The translations under genes and the position numbers were made by a program. The notes below the pieces were generated by a model. That model had not been told where the DNA came from, searched no databases, and was given only the letters and a program-made list of their open reading frames with translations. A stretch of 64,000 bases of DNA from a bacterium (lineage in GTDB: Bacteria; Planctomycetota; JAFGQW01). The number at the start of each line of letters is the position of its first letter. Positions within the stretch are counted from its first letter, which is position 1. Of this stretch, positions 25,846-34,969 are shown in pieces. The stretch covers positions 62,001-126,000 of the forward strand of contig JAUHXU010000001.1 in the NCBI GenBank assembly GCA_030426805.1. The letters are read 5' to 3'.

Positions 25846-27512
25846 GGCGCCACCGCGCGACGCCCTTCGTCGTGCTCGCCCTGCTCGTCGTCGCCGCGGC
25901 AGCGGGCGCACAGCAGACACCCGATACGCCTCCGGCGACGCAAGACCCACCGGCCACTCAGAACCCGCCGGCGACCCAGGACCCACCGCCCGCCGAGCCT
26001 CGCGGCAAGGACGAACCCGACCCCGACGACCCGCTCGCCGACCGCTACGCGGACCCGGATCCGTCGGAGCTCGACGACGACGAGTCGTGGATGGACGAGC
26101 CGACCGGCGGCGACGTCGAAGCGCTGCCGCCGGAGCCCGGCGCATTCGAGCGGTGGCTGCGACTCGGCCAGCTGAAGATCCGCAACCGGCTCGAGTGGCG
26201 GTATCGCCGCTACACGTCCAGAGGCTTCAACGAGCCCATCGTGCCGATCGTCCCGGAGGGCACCGAGCGCGACAGCGAGATGCGCAACTTCCTCGAGATC
26301 GAGACCCGTGGGCTGATCGCACCCAACATCAACAGCTACGTGAGCTTCGATTACCGCAAGGACATCGACGGCACGCGCGAGGTCAGTTTCTTCAAGAACA
26401 TCGTCACGTCGTTCGACGACCGAGAGTTGATCCGGTTCTACACCGCGTGGGTCGAGGCGGTCGACGTCGCAGACATCATGCGGGTGCGCGTGGGCCGTCA
26501 ATTCACACACGAGGTGCACCCGGTCACGTTCGACGGCGTTTCGGCCGCGGTCGACCGCGTCCGGATGTTCGGCGCGCCCGCGGAGTTTCGCGCCTACGTC
26601 GGCTCGATCGTGTCGGACTTCTCGAACCTCCGCCAGGACATCGTCTTCGGCGGCGGCATGACGATCCGGCCCACGTCGAATCTCGCATTCGAACTACGCG
26701 ACACGCGCTACACGCGCAACCGACTCGAGGCCGAGGTCCGCTGGGCACCGATGCAGGATCTGACGCTGCTCGGGATGTACGGCTTCTACGACGCGAAGGG
26801 CCGCGACTCGCGCTTCGAGGCCGGCTACACGATCCCCGAGCTTCACACCGAGATCACCGGGGGCTTCTACTCGCGATACAACCACGACTTCCGCCTCGAC
26901 TACATCACCGGGCAACCGTCGACCCAGCACCGGCGGGACTACCTCTTCCTGCCGCAACTCGCTCCGTCGGAGGAGTTCTACATCCGCGTCGACCAGCCGA
27001 TCGCGCGGGGCATCGGCGTGGGCGGCGAGTATATCCGCCACCGGCTGCGCAACGGCGGCGACGAGAGCCCGTACGACACGGACTACGATCAGATCAACGG
27101 CTACGGCGACCTCGAGTACGGCCCGCTTCGCTTCCGCACCGGCGTGCGCTACTACCACGCCAACCGCGAGTCGTTCGTGCTCGTCGTGCCGCGCCTCCCC
27201 CAGCCGACGGTACCGACCGCGGTCAAGCAGGGCGAGCGCGACCACATCGAATACCACGTCGACGCGACCGCGCGGATCGCGCCGGGCTGGTCGGTGAGCG
27301 CGGGCTTCGTCTGGAACCGCGTCAACTACCTCGACGCACTCTCGTCGGTCAAGCACGAGCAATACGCCGACGCGCGGATCGAGATCGACGCGCAGCTCAC
27401 GGACAAGGTGACGCTGCGCTTCAGCTACGAACACACACGCGACGCCGAGTACTTCAATCCCTACTTCGAGCGCTTCCAGGCGCTGACGTGGATCCTCGAC
27501 GTCCGAATGTAG
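25842..27512 (+). CDS. Outer-membrane beta-barrel protein (porin of a putative porin-cytochrome conduit)
   Basis: 556 residues from the ATG at 25842, which overlaps the cytochrome stop by four bases. A signal peptide ends near AGA-QQ (residues 23-24). Residues ~26-50 repeat PPATQD/N three times, followed by an acidic linker to ~90. From ~105 to the end alternating polar/aromatic strands recur (RNRLEWRYRRYTSRGF, AFELRDTRYTRNRLEAEVRW, TLRFSYEHTRDAEYF), the pattern of a large transmembrane barrel. Length is in the range of porin components. It has no similarity I can name with confidence, so MtrB/PioB/OmbB-like is a functional guess from context. Confidence 0.85.
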   Translation: MRRHRATPFVVLALLVVAAAAGAQQTPDTPPATQDPPATQNPPATQDPPPAEPRGKDEPDPDDPLADRYADPDPSELDDDESWMDEPTGGDVEALPPEPGAFERWLRLGQLKIRNRLEWRYRRYTSRGFNEPIVPIVPEGTERDSEMRNFLEIETRGLIAPNINSYVSFDYRKDIDGTREVSFFKNIVTSFDDRELIRFYTAWVEAVDVADIMRVRVGRQFTHEVHPVTFDGVSAAVDRVRMFGAPAEFRAYVGSIVSDFSNLRQDIVFGGGMTIRPTSNLAFELRDTRYTRNRLEAEVRWAPMQDLTLLGMYGFYDAKGRDSRFEAGYTIPELHTEITGGFYSRYNHDFRLDYITGQPSTQHRRDYLFLPQLAPSEEFYIRVDQPIARGIGVGGEYIRHRLRNGGDESPYDTDYDQINGYGDLEYGPLRFRTGVRYYHANRESFVLVVPRLPQPTVPTAVKQGERDHIEYHVDATARIAPGWSVSAGFVWNRVNYLDALSSVKHEQYADARIEIDAQLTDKVTLRFSYEHTRDAEYFNPYFERFQALTWILDVRM

Positions 27513-27537
27513 GACCCAGGGAGAGCAGGAGGAACCG

Positions 27538-28065
27538 ATGCAAAGACGTGGGATCATCGCGCTGGCGGGCCCGATCGTCGCTCTCGGCGCGATCGCGGCC
27601 GTCGCGCTCGCGAGCGACCCGGCGGGCGAGGCCGACTGCGAGGCGGGCTGCCACGCCGACGCGGAAGTCGCGGCGCTCGATGCCGGCGCGCAGAAGAACT
27701 ACTACGTCGGCGTGTCGGCGTGCAAAGACTGCCATCGCAAGAACCACGTCACGTGGTTACGCGAGGAGAAGACGCACAAGGGCTCGCACCGGCGTGGCTT
27801 CCAGGTGCTCAAGATCCCTGCGCGCAAGAACGCGAAGTGCCTGAAGTGCCACTCGACGGGCTACGGTCACGAGACCGGGTTCAAGAGCCTCGAAGAGACG
27901 CCCCACCTCGCCAACGTCGGCTGCGAGTCATGCCACGGCCCGGGCGGCCTGCACGTCGAACTCGCGAAGAAGAAGCCCGATCCCGCGACGGTGAAGGACT
28001 GGCTCGTCCCGGCGCCCGACAAGGAGAGCTGCGTCTACTGCCACAAGTACCACCGGCACTATTGA
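27538..28065 (+). CDS. Four- or five-haem c-type cytochrome
   Basis: 175 residues with a signal peptide (LAGPIVALGAIAAVALAS). Four CxxCH sites are at 62, 101, 129 and 165; a fifth possible site at residue 34 is CEAGCH, that is CX3CH, a spacing rarely used. The block YYVGVSACKDCH, CLKCHSTGYG and VGCESCHGPGGLH resembles cytochrome c-554-type multihaem proteins. It starts 25 bases after the barrel gene behind GGAGGAACCG, so it is likely in the same operon and may feed electrons to or from the nine-haem protein in the periplasm. Confidence 0.88.
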   Translation: MQRRGIIALAGPIVALGAIAAVALASDPAGEADCEAGCHADAEVAALDAGAQKNYYVGVSACKDCHRKNHVTWLREEKTHKGSHRRGFQVLKIPARKNAKCLKCHSTGYGHETGFKSLEETPHLANVGCESCHGPGGLHVELAKKKPDPATVKDWLVPAPDKESCVYCHKYHRHY

Positions 28066-28069
28066 CGCA

Positions 28070-29284
28070 CTACTGCTCGGGGTCGCCGGTTCCCGTCGTC
28101 GGGGTGTAGCGGCCGCCGGGGACCCCGGCGATCGGCAGGCGCGGGCCGACATCGATGTACTGTGACGGCTCGAGGTCGTACGCGGAGAGGAAGTCGGTCG
28201 CCTTGCACTTGGCGCAATCGCGGCTGAAGGTCCCCTCGACCAGTTCGCGACGGAGCGCCTCGTAGGACGGGCCGGTCAGGATCTGAGCGAACGAGTGCTG
28301 CCCGAGCTGCCCCATCGGCTTGCCGCCGAGCATGTAGGGCGAGCAGCACGGGTGGACGAGCCCGGTCGGCCAGATCACGAGGAAGCCCCAGGGCGCGTCG
28401 CAGTGCGGCGTCCCGTCCGCCTGCGCGCCAGGCGACGGGTCGAGCGCGGGCGGTGCATAGCCGCGTGCGGCGCGCTCGGCATTCGTCTCCGGCAGCTGCT
28501 CGATCCCCATCCCGAGTGCCTGCATTCGCTCGCGGGTCGCGAGGATCATCTCGTCCATCAGACCCGGATCGTGGTGCGGCATGTCCGACTCGATGCCCTG
28601 CCGATGGAGCACGAACGGCAGCCGGAAGTCGATCATCTCGGCGCCGAGTTCGTGCGCGAGGTCGACCATCGCCGGCATTTCGTGCAGGTTCGTACGGAGC
28701 ATCACGAAGTTGAACTTGATCTGCGGCTTCGTCGAGCCGGCCGCGAGCTTCAGATCGCGAAGGCGCGAGAGGTTCTCGATGACCTTCGCGAACTTGCCGC
28801 CACGGATCTTCGAGTAGGTCTCTTGCGAGGCTGCGTCGGTCGAGCAGTTGATGCGATCGAACTGCACGTCGATCAGTTTCTTCGCGCGGCGCTCGGTCAG
28901 CAGCAGGCCGTTGGAGATCATCTGCAAGTACGGCACGCCCTTGGCCCGCGCGAGGTCGATCGCGTCTTCGATCACGGGCGACATCCACGGCTCGGCGAGC
29001 GCGGCGAAGTTCACGTCGTTGCAGTACGGAAAGACCTGGTCCGCGACGCGCTGCAGGATCTCGGGGCTCATCGGCGTCGGCGTCACGACGTCCCGGATGA
29101 GGTGGACGCTACACTCCTTGCACTGCAGGTTGCACAGGTTGATCGTGTCGAGCTGCAGGTTGAACAGCCGCTGCCCGACGTCCGGGTAGCCGCGCAGGCG
29201 ACGCAGATTCCGCGTCTCCTCGACGAGTTCGGCGAGGCGCCGCTCGGCTCCCTCGGGATCGAGCCATCGGTCAGACGTGGTCAC
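28070..29284 (-). CDS. Radical SAM protein with a SPASM-like C-terminus
   Basis: 404 residues from the GTG at 29284. The radical SAM cluster motif CNLQCKEC gives Cys51, Cys55 and Cys58, binding the 4Fe-4S cluster that cleaves S-adenosylmethionine. C-terminal cysteines (HCDAPWG, HPCCSPYM, RDCAKCKA) suggest a second cluster as in SPASM proteins. The frame is open 25 codons further up, but that part overlaps a terminator hairpin at 29324-29348, so a start inside is unlikely. It converges on the five-haem gene (four-base gap). The substrate is unknown; SPASM relatives modify peptides or other small substrates. Confidence 0.85.
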   Translation of the reverse strand: MTTSDRWLDPEGAERRLAELVEETRNLRRLRGYPDVGQRLFNLQLDTINLCNLQCKECSVHLIRDVVTPTPMSPEILQRVADQVFPYCNDVNFAALAEPWMSPVIEDAIDLARAKGVPYLQMISNGLLLTERRAKKLIDVQFDRINCSTDAASQETYSKIRGGKFAKVIENLSRLRDLKLAAGSTKPQIKFNFVMLRTNLHEMPAMVDLAHELGAEMIDFRLPFVLHRQGIESDMPHHDPGLMDEMILATRERMQALGMGIEQLPETNAERAARGYAPPALDPSPGAQADGTPHCDAPWGFLVIWPTGLVHPCCSPYMLGGKPMGQLGQHSFAQILTGPSYEALRRELVEGTFSRDCAKCKATDFLSAYDLEPSQYIDVGPRLPIAGVPGGRYTPTTGTGDPEQ

Positions 29285-29310
29285 GGTCGGTTGCTGCTCT
29301 CCGCGCGGTC

Positions 29311-29348
29311 TCGAAACGGAAACGGGCCCGCGGTCATCCCGCGGACCC
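29311..29348 (-). terminator. Intrinsic terminator of the SurA-like gene
   Basis: Arms 29324-29333 and 29339-29348 pair over ten bases with one mismatch around a five-base loop; on the - strand the hairpin is followed by GTTTCCGTTTC (complement of 29313-29323). It lies 49 bases after the stop of the SurA-like gene and decides the start of the radical SAM gene. Confidence 0.7.
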
Positions 29349-29396
29349 GATCGTATCACACGGCCTCTGCAGCCGCGAGTTCAGCCGAGCGCAGTC

Positions 29397-31463
29397 CTAC
29401 TGGAGGACCTCCTCGAGGCGGCTCTCGAGCCGATACTTGCCCTCGACGTTCTCGGCCAGCCACGCCTCGCGGCGCCGGTCCTGGCGAACCTCGCGAACGC
29501 GCTCTTTCATGCCGTCGGACTCGAAGCCGTACTTCTTCGTGTCCGGCCCCTTCTTCGCCCGCAGCTTGATGATGTGGTAGCCGAGCTTCGTCTTGACCGG
29601 CTCTTCACTCATCTCGCCCGGTTCGAGCTTGAACGCCGCGCGGCACAGATCCGGATCGTAGCGGCTCTCGATCGCGAAGAGGCCCAGGTCGCCGTCGTTC
29701 ATCCGGGTCTGCTCGTCCTCGGAGTGCTCGGCGGCCATCGCGCCGAAGTCCGATCCGGTGCGGATCATCGCGAGGACCTCGTTCGCCTTCGTCAGCGCCT
29801 TGTCCCACTGGATGCGGCCGGTCTTCGGGTGCTTCTCCTGGATCAGGATGTGCCACGCCTCCACCGTCGCGACGCCGAACAGCTCGACGTTCTCGTTGTA
29901 GTAGGCGAGCAGTTCCTCGTCGGTCACGTCGGTGCCGATCACCTGGTCCACGCCGTTGCCGACCCAGAAGCGACGCATCTCCTCCGGCACGGTCTTGCCG
30001 AGGATCTGGCAGATCATCTCCCACGGGAACAACGTGCCGGCGAACTTCTTCCGCTCGGCCTGGATGCGCGCCTTGACCGCCTTCTCGTCGACGGTGATGA
30101 CGCCCCACGGCGCCTTGCCGTCCGTCGTGCCCGGCTGGATGCCGCGGAACGCGCGCTTGATCGCACGGAACCGCGCGAGGCTCTCGAGCGACTGCTCGAA
30201 GTGCACGAGCTTCAGCCCGCCGAAGAGCAGCTCGAGCACCGAGCCGCGATCGATGCGCACGGTGACCGGGACGCCGACATCCGGCACGAACGCGAGCCCC
30301 CCCTCACAGTCGACTGCGCACATCGTCGTCGCGGCGCCGCCCTTACCGGCACACTCGGCGAGCGCCGCCGCGATCGGCATCCGGAACGGCGGGCGCGGCG
30401 ATTCGATCGCGATCTTCGGCAGGCGGTAGAGCACGCCGCCCTCCGCCTTGGGGCGCGCCTCGCCGGTCGCGACGTCGACGTCGTGCGTGCCGGCGAGCAC
30501 CGCCGCGACCGCCTCGGTGAGCGGGACGTCGGACTTCTTCTCGGCCTCGATCTTCTTCGCGGTGCCGACCGGCAACAGCATCGACGGTAGCGCCGCGCCG
30601 TCGGTGCTGACCGCGACGACGGTGCGCGCGTTCGCGCCGCCGGCAGCGATCCGCGACACCAGGTCCGTCACCGCGACCTTCGCCCCGGTCGATGTCGGGA
30701 CCTCCACGGCCGGCACGGTGCATTGCGGCCAGTCCTCACCGACCGGTTGCACGAGCACGCCACCCTCGACCGGTGTCGCGCGGTATTCGCCACGACGCGC
30801 GAGCAACGCGAGCACGCGCGACACGGGCATCGTCGTCTTGACCCGGCCGAAGCACCCGGCCGGCAACTTCTCGACCGCGGTCTCGACCTCGTACTCGCCC
30901 CGGACACGCTGCGCCCAGACCTGCATCACGAACGGGTTCGGCGGGCCGGGATCGCGCACGTTCTGGTCGGCTTTGACCATCTTGCTGATCTGCGCGGTCT
31001 GGCGCATCGCCTTCTCGAATCGATCCCAGCCGGTGCGGCTCTCTTCGAGGCGCTGCTTGAGGGTGTCGGAACTCTGCAAGCGCGCCTGCGCGATGCGATG
31101 GCGGATCGCGTCGACGACCTCGTCCTCGGTCACCTCGACGTCGCGCTTGAGGAGGATCAACCCGAACATCGCCTGCTGCACGAGCGCCTGCGAATACTGG
31201 GCGCCGTGCTTCACCATCACCTCGTCGAGCACCTCGTCGAGCGTGATCGGCTCGCCGTCGACCGTCGCGACGACTTCCGAGAGCAGCGTCGCGGCCGGCA
31301 TCGATGCGGACTTCACGCTTCGCGCTTCGGCGATCTCGCGCTGCACCTCTTCGAGCGGCGGGAGGTTGACCTTCGGACGGTGGGGACCGCCCTCCTTGAT
31401 GATCTGGGCGTCGAGGGTCGTCGCGGCCCACAGCACGGCGACGGCGATCAACGGGATTCGCAT
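29397..31463 (-). CDS. Secreted parvulin-type peptidyl-prolyl isomerase (SurA/PrsA-like)
   Basis: 688 residues from the ATG at 31463 behind AAGGAGAG. A signal peptide (IPLIAVAVLWAATTLDA) is followed by a chaperone-like N-terminal region with VDGEPITLDEVLDEV, an inserted beta-rich central region (~215-400) and a PpiC parvulin domain at ~530-636 (AWHILIQEKHPKTGR ... GDLGLFAIESRYDP ... KLGYHIIKLRAKKG). It is longer than SurA because of the central insert. It should act in the periplasm on outer-membrane or surface proteins, which this window encodes in number. A terminator follows. Confidence 0.88.
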   Translation of the reverse strand: MRIPLIAVAVLWAATTLDAQIIKEGGPHRPKVNLPPLEEVQREIAEARSVKSASMPAATLLSEVVATVDGEPITLDEVLDEVMVKHGAQYSQALVQQAMFGLILLKRDVEVTEDEVVDAIRHRIAQARLQSSDTLKQRLEESRTGWDRFEKAMRQTAQISKMVKADQNVRDPGPPNPFVMQVWAQRVRGEYEVETAVEKLPAGCFGRVKTTMPVSRVLALLARRGEYRATPVEGGVLVQPVGEDWPQCTVPAVEVPTSTGAKVAVTDLVSRIAAGGANARTVVAVSTDGAALPSMLLPVGTAKKIEAEKKSDVPLTEAVAAVLAGTHDVDVATGEARPKAEGGVLYRLPKIAIESPRPPFRMPIAAALAECAGKGGAATTMCAVDCEGGLAFVPDVGVPVTVRIDRGSVLELLFGGLKLVHFEQSLESLARFRAIKRAFRGIQPGTTDGKAPWGVITVDEKAVKARIQAERKKFAGTLFPWEMICQILGKTVPEEMRRFWVGNGVDQVIGTDVTDEELLAYYNENVELFGVATVEAWHILIQEKHPKTGRIQWDKALTKANEVLAMIRTGSDFGAMAAEHSEDEQTRMNDGDLGLFAIESRYDPDLCRAAFKLEPGEMSEEPVKTKLGYHIIKLRAKKGPDTKKYGFESDGMKERVREVRQDRRREAWLAENVEGKYRLESRLEEVLQ

Positions 31464-31646
31464 CGAGTCTCTCCTTGGTCCGGTGGTCGCGCGCCGAGCA
31501 GTGCGCCGCGATCGCGGGATGAGCTTGGTGTCACTTCACGAGTACCGGGCGGGCTTTACGAACGGGCCGTTCGCGCCGCGACCCCCACCCTCGATTTCTT
31601 CAGGGTACGTTCTTCGGCGGTCCGACGGACCGGGCTTGCGTCGATT

Positions 31647-32300
31647 TCACCGCCCGGGCTCCGGATCGCGGCCCTCGAGCAGGAACGCGAACCGCTCGCC
31701 GAGAAACGCCTCTACCGCCTCGCGGGGCACGAATCGGCCCTCGGGCGGCGGCGGAGACACCCGCAGTCCATATAATACGCCGGCGATCGCACCGTCATGG
31801 AAAACCCCCGCACCGCTCATCCCCTGGGTGAGGGCCTCCGGGGTCCGGAAACGACCGGGTGCGACGACCTGCACCGGGATCGACGCCGCCGGGCGGCCGG
31901 GCGGCCGAAGCAGGATCGTCGCGGGCCCATCGTCGACCGAAGCCCACCCGAGGAACCAGCGGGGCCCGCGATCCGCGACCCGCACCCACAGCAGGGCCAG
32001 GTCGACGGCACGATCGACGCGCAGTCGCCACGCGGTGCGCCAGTCACTGGAGCCGTCGCTGCGCGGCAGCGCGACGAGCACGTCGTCGTGCTTCGGCACG
32101 AGATGCGCCGCCGTGAGGATGAACGCGCCGATGTCGGGCGAGCGCGCGATCAGCGTGCCCGTCCCGCTCGCCGCGCTCGACTGGATGCGGACCGCGGTGT
32201 CGACGAGCGCCTTCGGACGCGAAGGCTTCGGCGGTGCCGCGCACCCGATCGGCAACCACAGCGTCGCCACCAACAGACCGAGGAATCGCGTCGCACACAC
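31647..32300 (-). CDS. Trypsin-like serine protease lipoprotein
   Basis: 217 residues from the GTG at 32300, which has CAGGAG ten bases upstream; longer reading would run through the promoter of the divergent gene. The lipobox LPIGC anchors Cys20. A chymotrypsin-fold triad is visible: His66 in LTAAHLV, Asp100 in RAVDLALL and Ser162 in GMSGAG. The core is compact for the family and no inhibitory propeptide is seen. It is probably a periplasmic membrane-bound protease; substrate unknown. Confidence 0.78.
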   Translation of the reverse strand: MCATRFLGLLVATLWLPIGCAAPPKPSRPKALVDTAVRIQSSAASGTGTLIARSPDIGAFILTAAHLVPKHDDVLVALPRSDGSSDWRTAWRLRVDRAVDLALLWVRVADRGPRWFLGWASVDDGPATILLRPPGRPAASIPVQVVAPGRFRTPEALTQGMSGAGVFHDGAIAGVLYGLRVSPPPPEGRFVPREAVEAFLGERFAFLLEGRDPEPGR

Positions 32301-32363
32301 CGGAAAACGGCTCCTGAGGGGTCTCGCCGGATTCTGCCAGAGCGGCGCCGCCGGGTAAACGGT

Positions 32364-32393
32364 TTGCCGCGACGCCGGTGCATCGTCTACACT
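32364..32393 (+). promoter_or_regulatory. Promoter of the FabZ-like gene
   Basis: TTGCCG (32364-32369) and TACACT (32388-32393), 18 bases apart, place a start site about 28 bases before the ATG at 32428. Confidence 0.5.
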
Positions 32394-32427
32394 TCGGTCC
32401 GCAGAGCTGCAGCAGGGGAAGTGGCCG

Positions 32428-32907
32428 ATGCCTCCAAAGCCGATCCTCCCACTCGAGTCGATCGACCTCGAATCGGTGATTCTCGACCGCGCCGGGATTC
32501 GCGAAGTCAACGCGCACCGCCACGAGATGGAACAGATCGACGCGATCGTGCTGATGGACCCGGAGCGTCAGATGATCGCCGGGTGGCGCGACGTCCGTGA
32601 CGACGAGTTCTGGGTGCGCGGTCACATCCCGGGACGTCCGATCTTCCCGGGCGTGCTGATGATCGAGGCCACCGCCCAGATGTGCAGCGTGATGTACTAC
32701 CAGGTCCTGCAACCCGGCGCCGACCACTTCTTCGGCTTCGGCGGACTCGACGCGGTGAAGTTCCGCGGCTCCGTCGTGCCCGGCGATCGGATCGTGTTCA
32801 TGGCGCGCTCGATCGAGCGGCGATCGCGACGGTGGCGCTTCGGTGCGCAAGCGTTCGTCGAGGGCCGCATGGTCTTCGAGGCCGAGATCACCGGGATGAC
32901 CGTCTGA
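32428..32907 (+). CDS. fabZ: FabZ-type 3-hydroxyacyl-ACP dehydratase
   Basis: 159 residues with the hot-dog fold signature GHIPGRPIFPGVLMIEATAQ. His66 and Glu80 are the catalytic pair that removes water from 3-hydroxyacyl-ACP in fatty acid elongation. GDRIVFMARSIERRSR fits the second half of the fold. The N-terminal ~30 residues are longer than in E. coli FabZ. The start follows GGGGAAG. No other fatty acid gene lies nearby, so a specialised dehydratase or hot-dog paralogue is also possible. Confidence 0.85.
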   Translation: MPPKPILPLESIDLESVILDRAGIREVNAHRHEMEQIDAIVLMDPERQMIAGWRDVRDDEFWVRGHIPGRPIFPGVLMIEATAQMCSVMYYQVLQPGADHFFGFGGLDAVKFRGSVVPGDRIVFMARSIERRSRRWRFGAQAFVEGRMVFEAEITGMTV

Positions 32908-32935
32908 CCGAATCGGTCGTGCGCGGCTCGCTCGC

Positions 32936-34969
32936 TCAGCGGCGCAGGTCGAAACGCACCGTCGTGCCGACGCCCTCACGCGACTCGACGTCGATGCGGC
33001 CGCCGTGGTCCTCGACGATCTGGCGCGCGATCACGAGGCCGAGTCCGGTGCCCTTGGCCTTCGTCGTGAAGTAGGGCTCGAAGAGCTTGTCGAGGCGCTC
33101 CGACGGGATGCCCGGCCCGGTGTCGACGACCGAGACCTCCGCACGATCGCCGCGATCGCGCGTGCGCACCGTGAGCGTGCCGCCGCCCTCCTCCATCGCC
33201 TCGATGCCGTTGCGGATCAGGTTCGTCAGCAGGCGCCAGACACTGAGGGCGTCCCCGGTGATCGGTGCGAGGTCCGGATCGAGGTCCCGCCGAACGTCGA
33301 GCGCTTGGGTCGCCGGGGCCAACTCCGCGAGCACGCGCTCGACGATCGCGTTCAGGTCGACCGCGCTCGGCTGCGCGCGCGGTCGGCGGTAGAGTAGCGA
33401 GAAGTCGGCGATCATCCGCTCGAGGTTGTCGACGCTCGACAGGATGTTGCTCGTGCCCTTGTCGACGATGCGCTCGAAGTCCGGCGACGCGTCACGGTGC
33501 GCGACGCGGATCTGCTGGGCGCTCAACCGCACCGGCGTCAGCGGGTTCTTGATGTCGTGGATCACGCGCTCGACCGCCTCGCGCCACGCGAGCAACCGCT
33601 TCGAGTAGATCAGGTCGGTCACGTCGTCGAGCACGACGACGGTCCCGCGGGCGATCGGCGACGTGCGGACGCGGCACGTCCGCGAACTCCCCGCCGGCCC
33701 GATCGCGATCTCCTCGCGCAACGGCGTCCGCTGTGCGAGCGCGCGGTCGATCACCGCGGCGAGCGCCGCCAGCGCGGGCCCGCCGAAGACGTCGCTCGCC
33801 GTGCGACCGATCACGTCCTCGGCCGACTGGCCGACGATCTCCGCCGCCCGCTCGTTGAACGTGACGACCCCGCCCGACTCGTCGAGCGCGAACACACCCG
33901 CCTGCACCTGCTGGACGATCGCGCTCAGGTGGTCGCGGAGGCCGCGCGCCTCGGCCTCGCTCGCGCGCAGTGCCGCGGTGCGCGCCTCGACCCGCTCCTC
34001 GAGCGTCCGGTTGGTGTCCTCGATCGCCTTCTTCGCCCGCTCGAGATCGGCCACCATCTCGTTGAACCGCTCGGCGACGAGTCCGATCTCGTCGCGACTG
34101 CGCGGCTCGAGACGCACGTCGAGGTCGCCGGCCCCGGCGCGGCGCATCGCGTCGACGACCCGTCCGATCGGCCGGACGACGCCGCGCTCGAGCAGCACGT
34201 TGACCAGGCCGAGGAGTCCGACGAGCAGCACGCCGAGCAATCCGAAGAAGAGTCGCCGGATCGACGCGATCTGCGCATCGAGGTCGTCGAGGCTGTAGCG
34301 CACGACGAGGTGGCCGACCGGCGTGAAGGTCTCGCGGTTCGGCTCGCCGAGGTAGACCTGGGCGGTGTAGTCGAGCACGCGCCCGGCCGCCTCGCGCTCT
34401 TCGGCGACGGCCGTCGGACCGACGCGCGCCACGTCGCCCGGCGCTTCCGGCGGTCGGTAGTCGCCGACGTCCGCCGCGCGCCATCCGGCCCCGTCCGCGG
34501 TGCGCAGCCACGCCTCGCGCCCGATGACGACCGCGTACGGGTGCCCGACCGGGCCGGATGCGTCGGCGAACGGGGCCAGCGCGACACCGCTCGCCGCGAG
34601 GCCGCGGCGCACCGCCTCGACGCGCGCCGGTTCGGACGTGACCGCGAGCCGCTCCTCGGTGTCGTTCGCGACCGCGCGGTGATAGAGCGTCGCGTGCCGG
34701 ACGTTGCGATGCGCGAGGACGGTGTCCTCGAACTGCAGCCAGTGGCTGTTCGGCGACGCCTGCAACCACCAGTGCACGATCTCGCCGCGACGCGCTTCGA
34801 CGAACACCTCGAGCAACGCGCGCCGTTCCTCGAGAAACTGCGCGTGACGCTCGCGCTGGTAGAAGAAGAGCAGCGTCAGGAACAGCGCGGCGATCGCGAG
34901 CAGGCCGATCGACAGCAGGAAGGTGATCTTCACCGTCAGCCGGCGAAACCCGATCGCGCGCGTGGTCAT
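32936..34969 (-). CDS. NtrY-like sensor histidine kinase
   Basis: 677 residues from the ATG at 34969, which overlaps the stop of the ligand-binding gene as ATGA. Order: helix ~12-35, a large extracytoplasmic sensor region, helix ~240-262, HAMP (PIGRVVDAMRRAGAGDLDVRLE), PAS (GVFALDESGGVVTFNERAAEIVG), HisKA with the phospho-accepting histidine in HDIKNPLTPVRL (~470), and HATPase (NLIRNGIEAM, DTGPGIP, GTGLGL). HDIKNPLTP is the form found in NtrY-type kinases. No response regulator gene is adjacent. The upstream ligand-binding lipoprotein is the probable signal partner. Confidence 0.92.
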   Translation of the reverse strand: MTTRAIGFRRLTVKITFLLSIGLLAIAALFLTLLFFYQRERHAQFLEERRALLEVFVEARRGEIVHWWLQASPNSHWLQFEDTVLAHRNVRHATLYHRAVANDTEERLAVTSEPARVEAVRRGLAASGVALAPFADASGPVGHPYAVVIGREAWLRTADGAGWRAADVGDYRPPEAPGDVARVGPTAVAEEREAAGRVLDYTAQVYLGEPNRETFTPVGHLVVRYSLDDLDAQIASIRRLFFGLLGVLLVGLLGLVNVLLERGVVRPIGRVVDAMRRAGAGDLDVRLEPRSRDEIGLVAERFNEMVADLERAKKAIEDTNRTLEERVEARTAALRASEAEARGLRDHLSAIVQQVQAGVFALDESGGVVTFNERAAEIVGQSAEDVIGRTASDVFGGPALAALAAVIDRALAQRTPLREEIAIGPAGSSRTCRVRTSPIARGTVVVLDDVTDLIYSKRLLAWREAVERVIHDIKNPLTPVRLSAQQIRVAHRDASPDFERIVDKGTSNILSSVDNLERMIADFSLLYRRPRAQPSAVDLNAIVERVLAELAPATQALDVRRDLDPDLAPITGDALSVWRLLTNLIRNGIEAMEEGGGTLTVRTRDRGDRAEVSVVDTGPGIPSERLDKLFEPYFTTKAKGTGLGLVIARQIVEDHGGRIDVESREGVGTTVRFDLRR

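Noticed and set aside
31619..31634. Short palindrome GGTCCGACGGACC as terminator of the protease gene
   Set aside because: The loop is a single base and there is no T-tract; it may be chance in GC-rich DNA.
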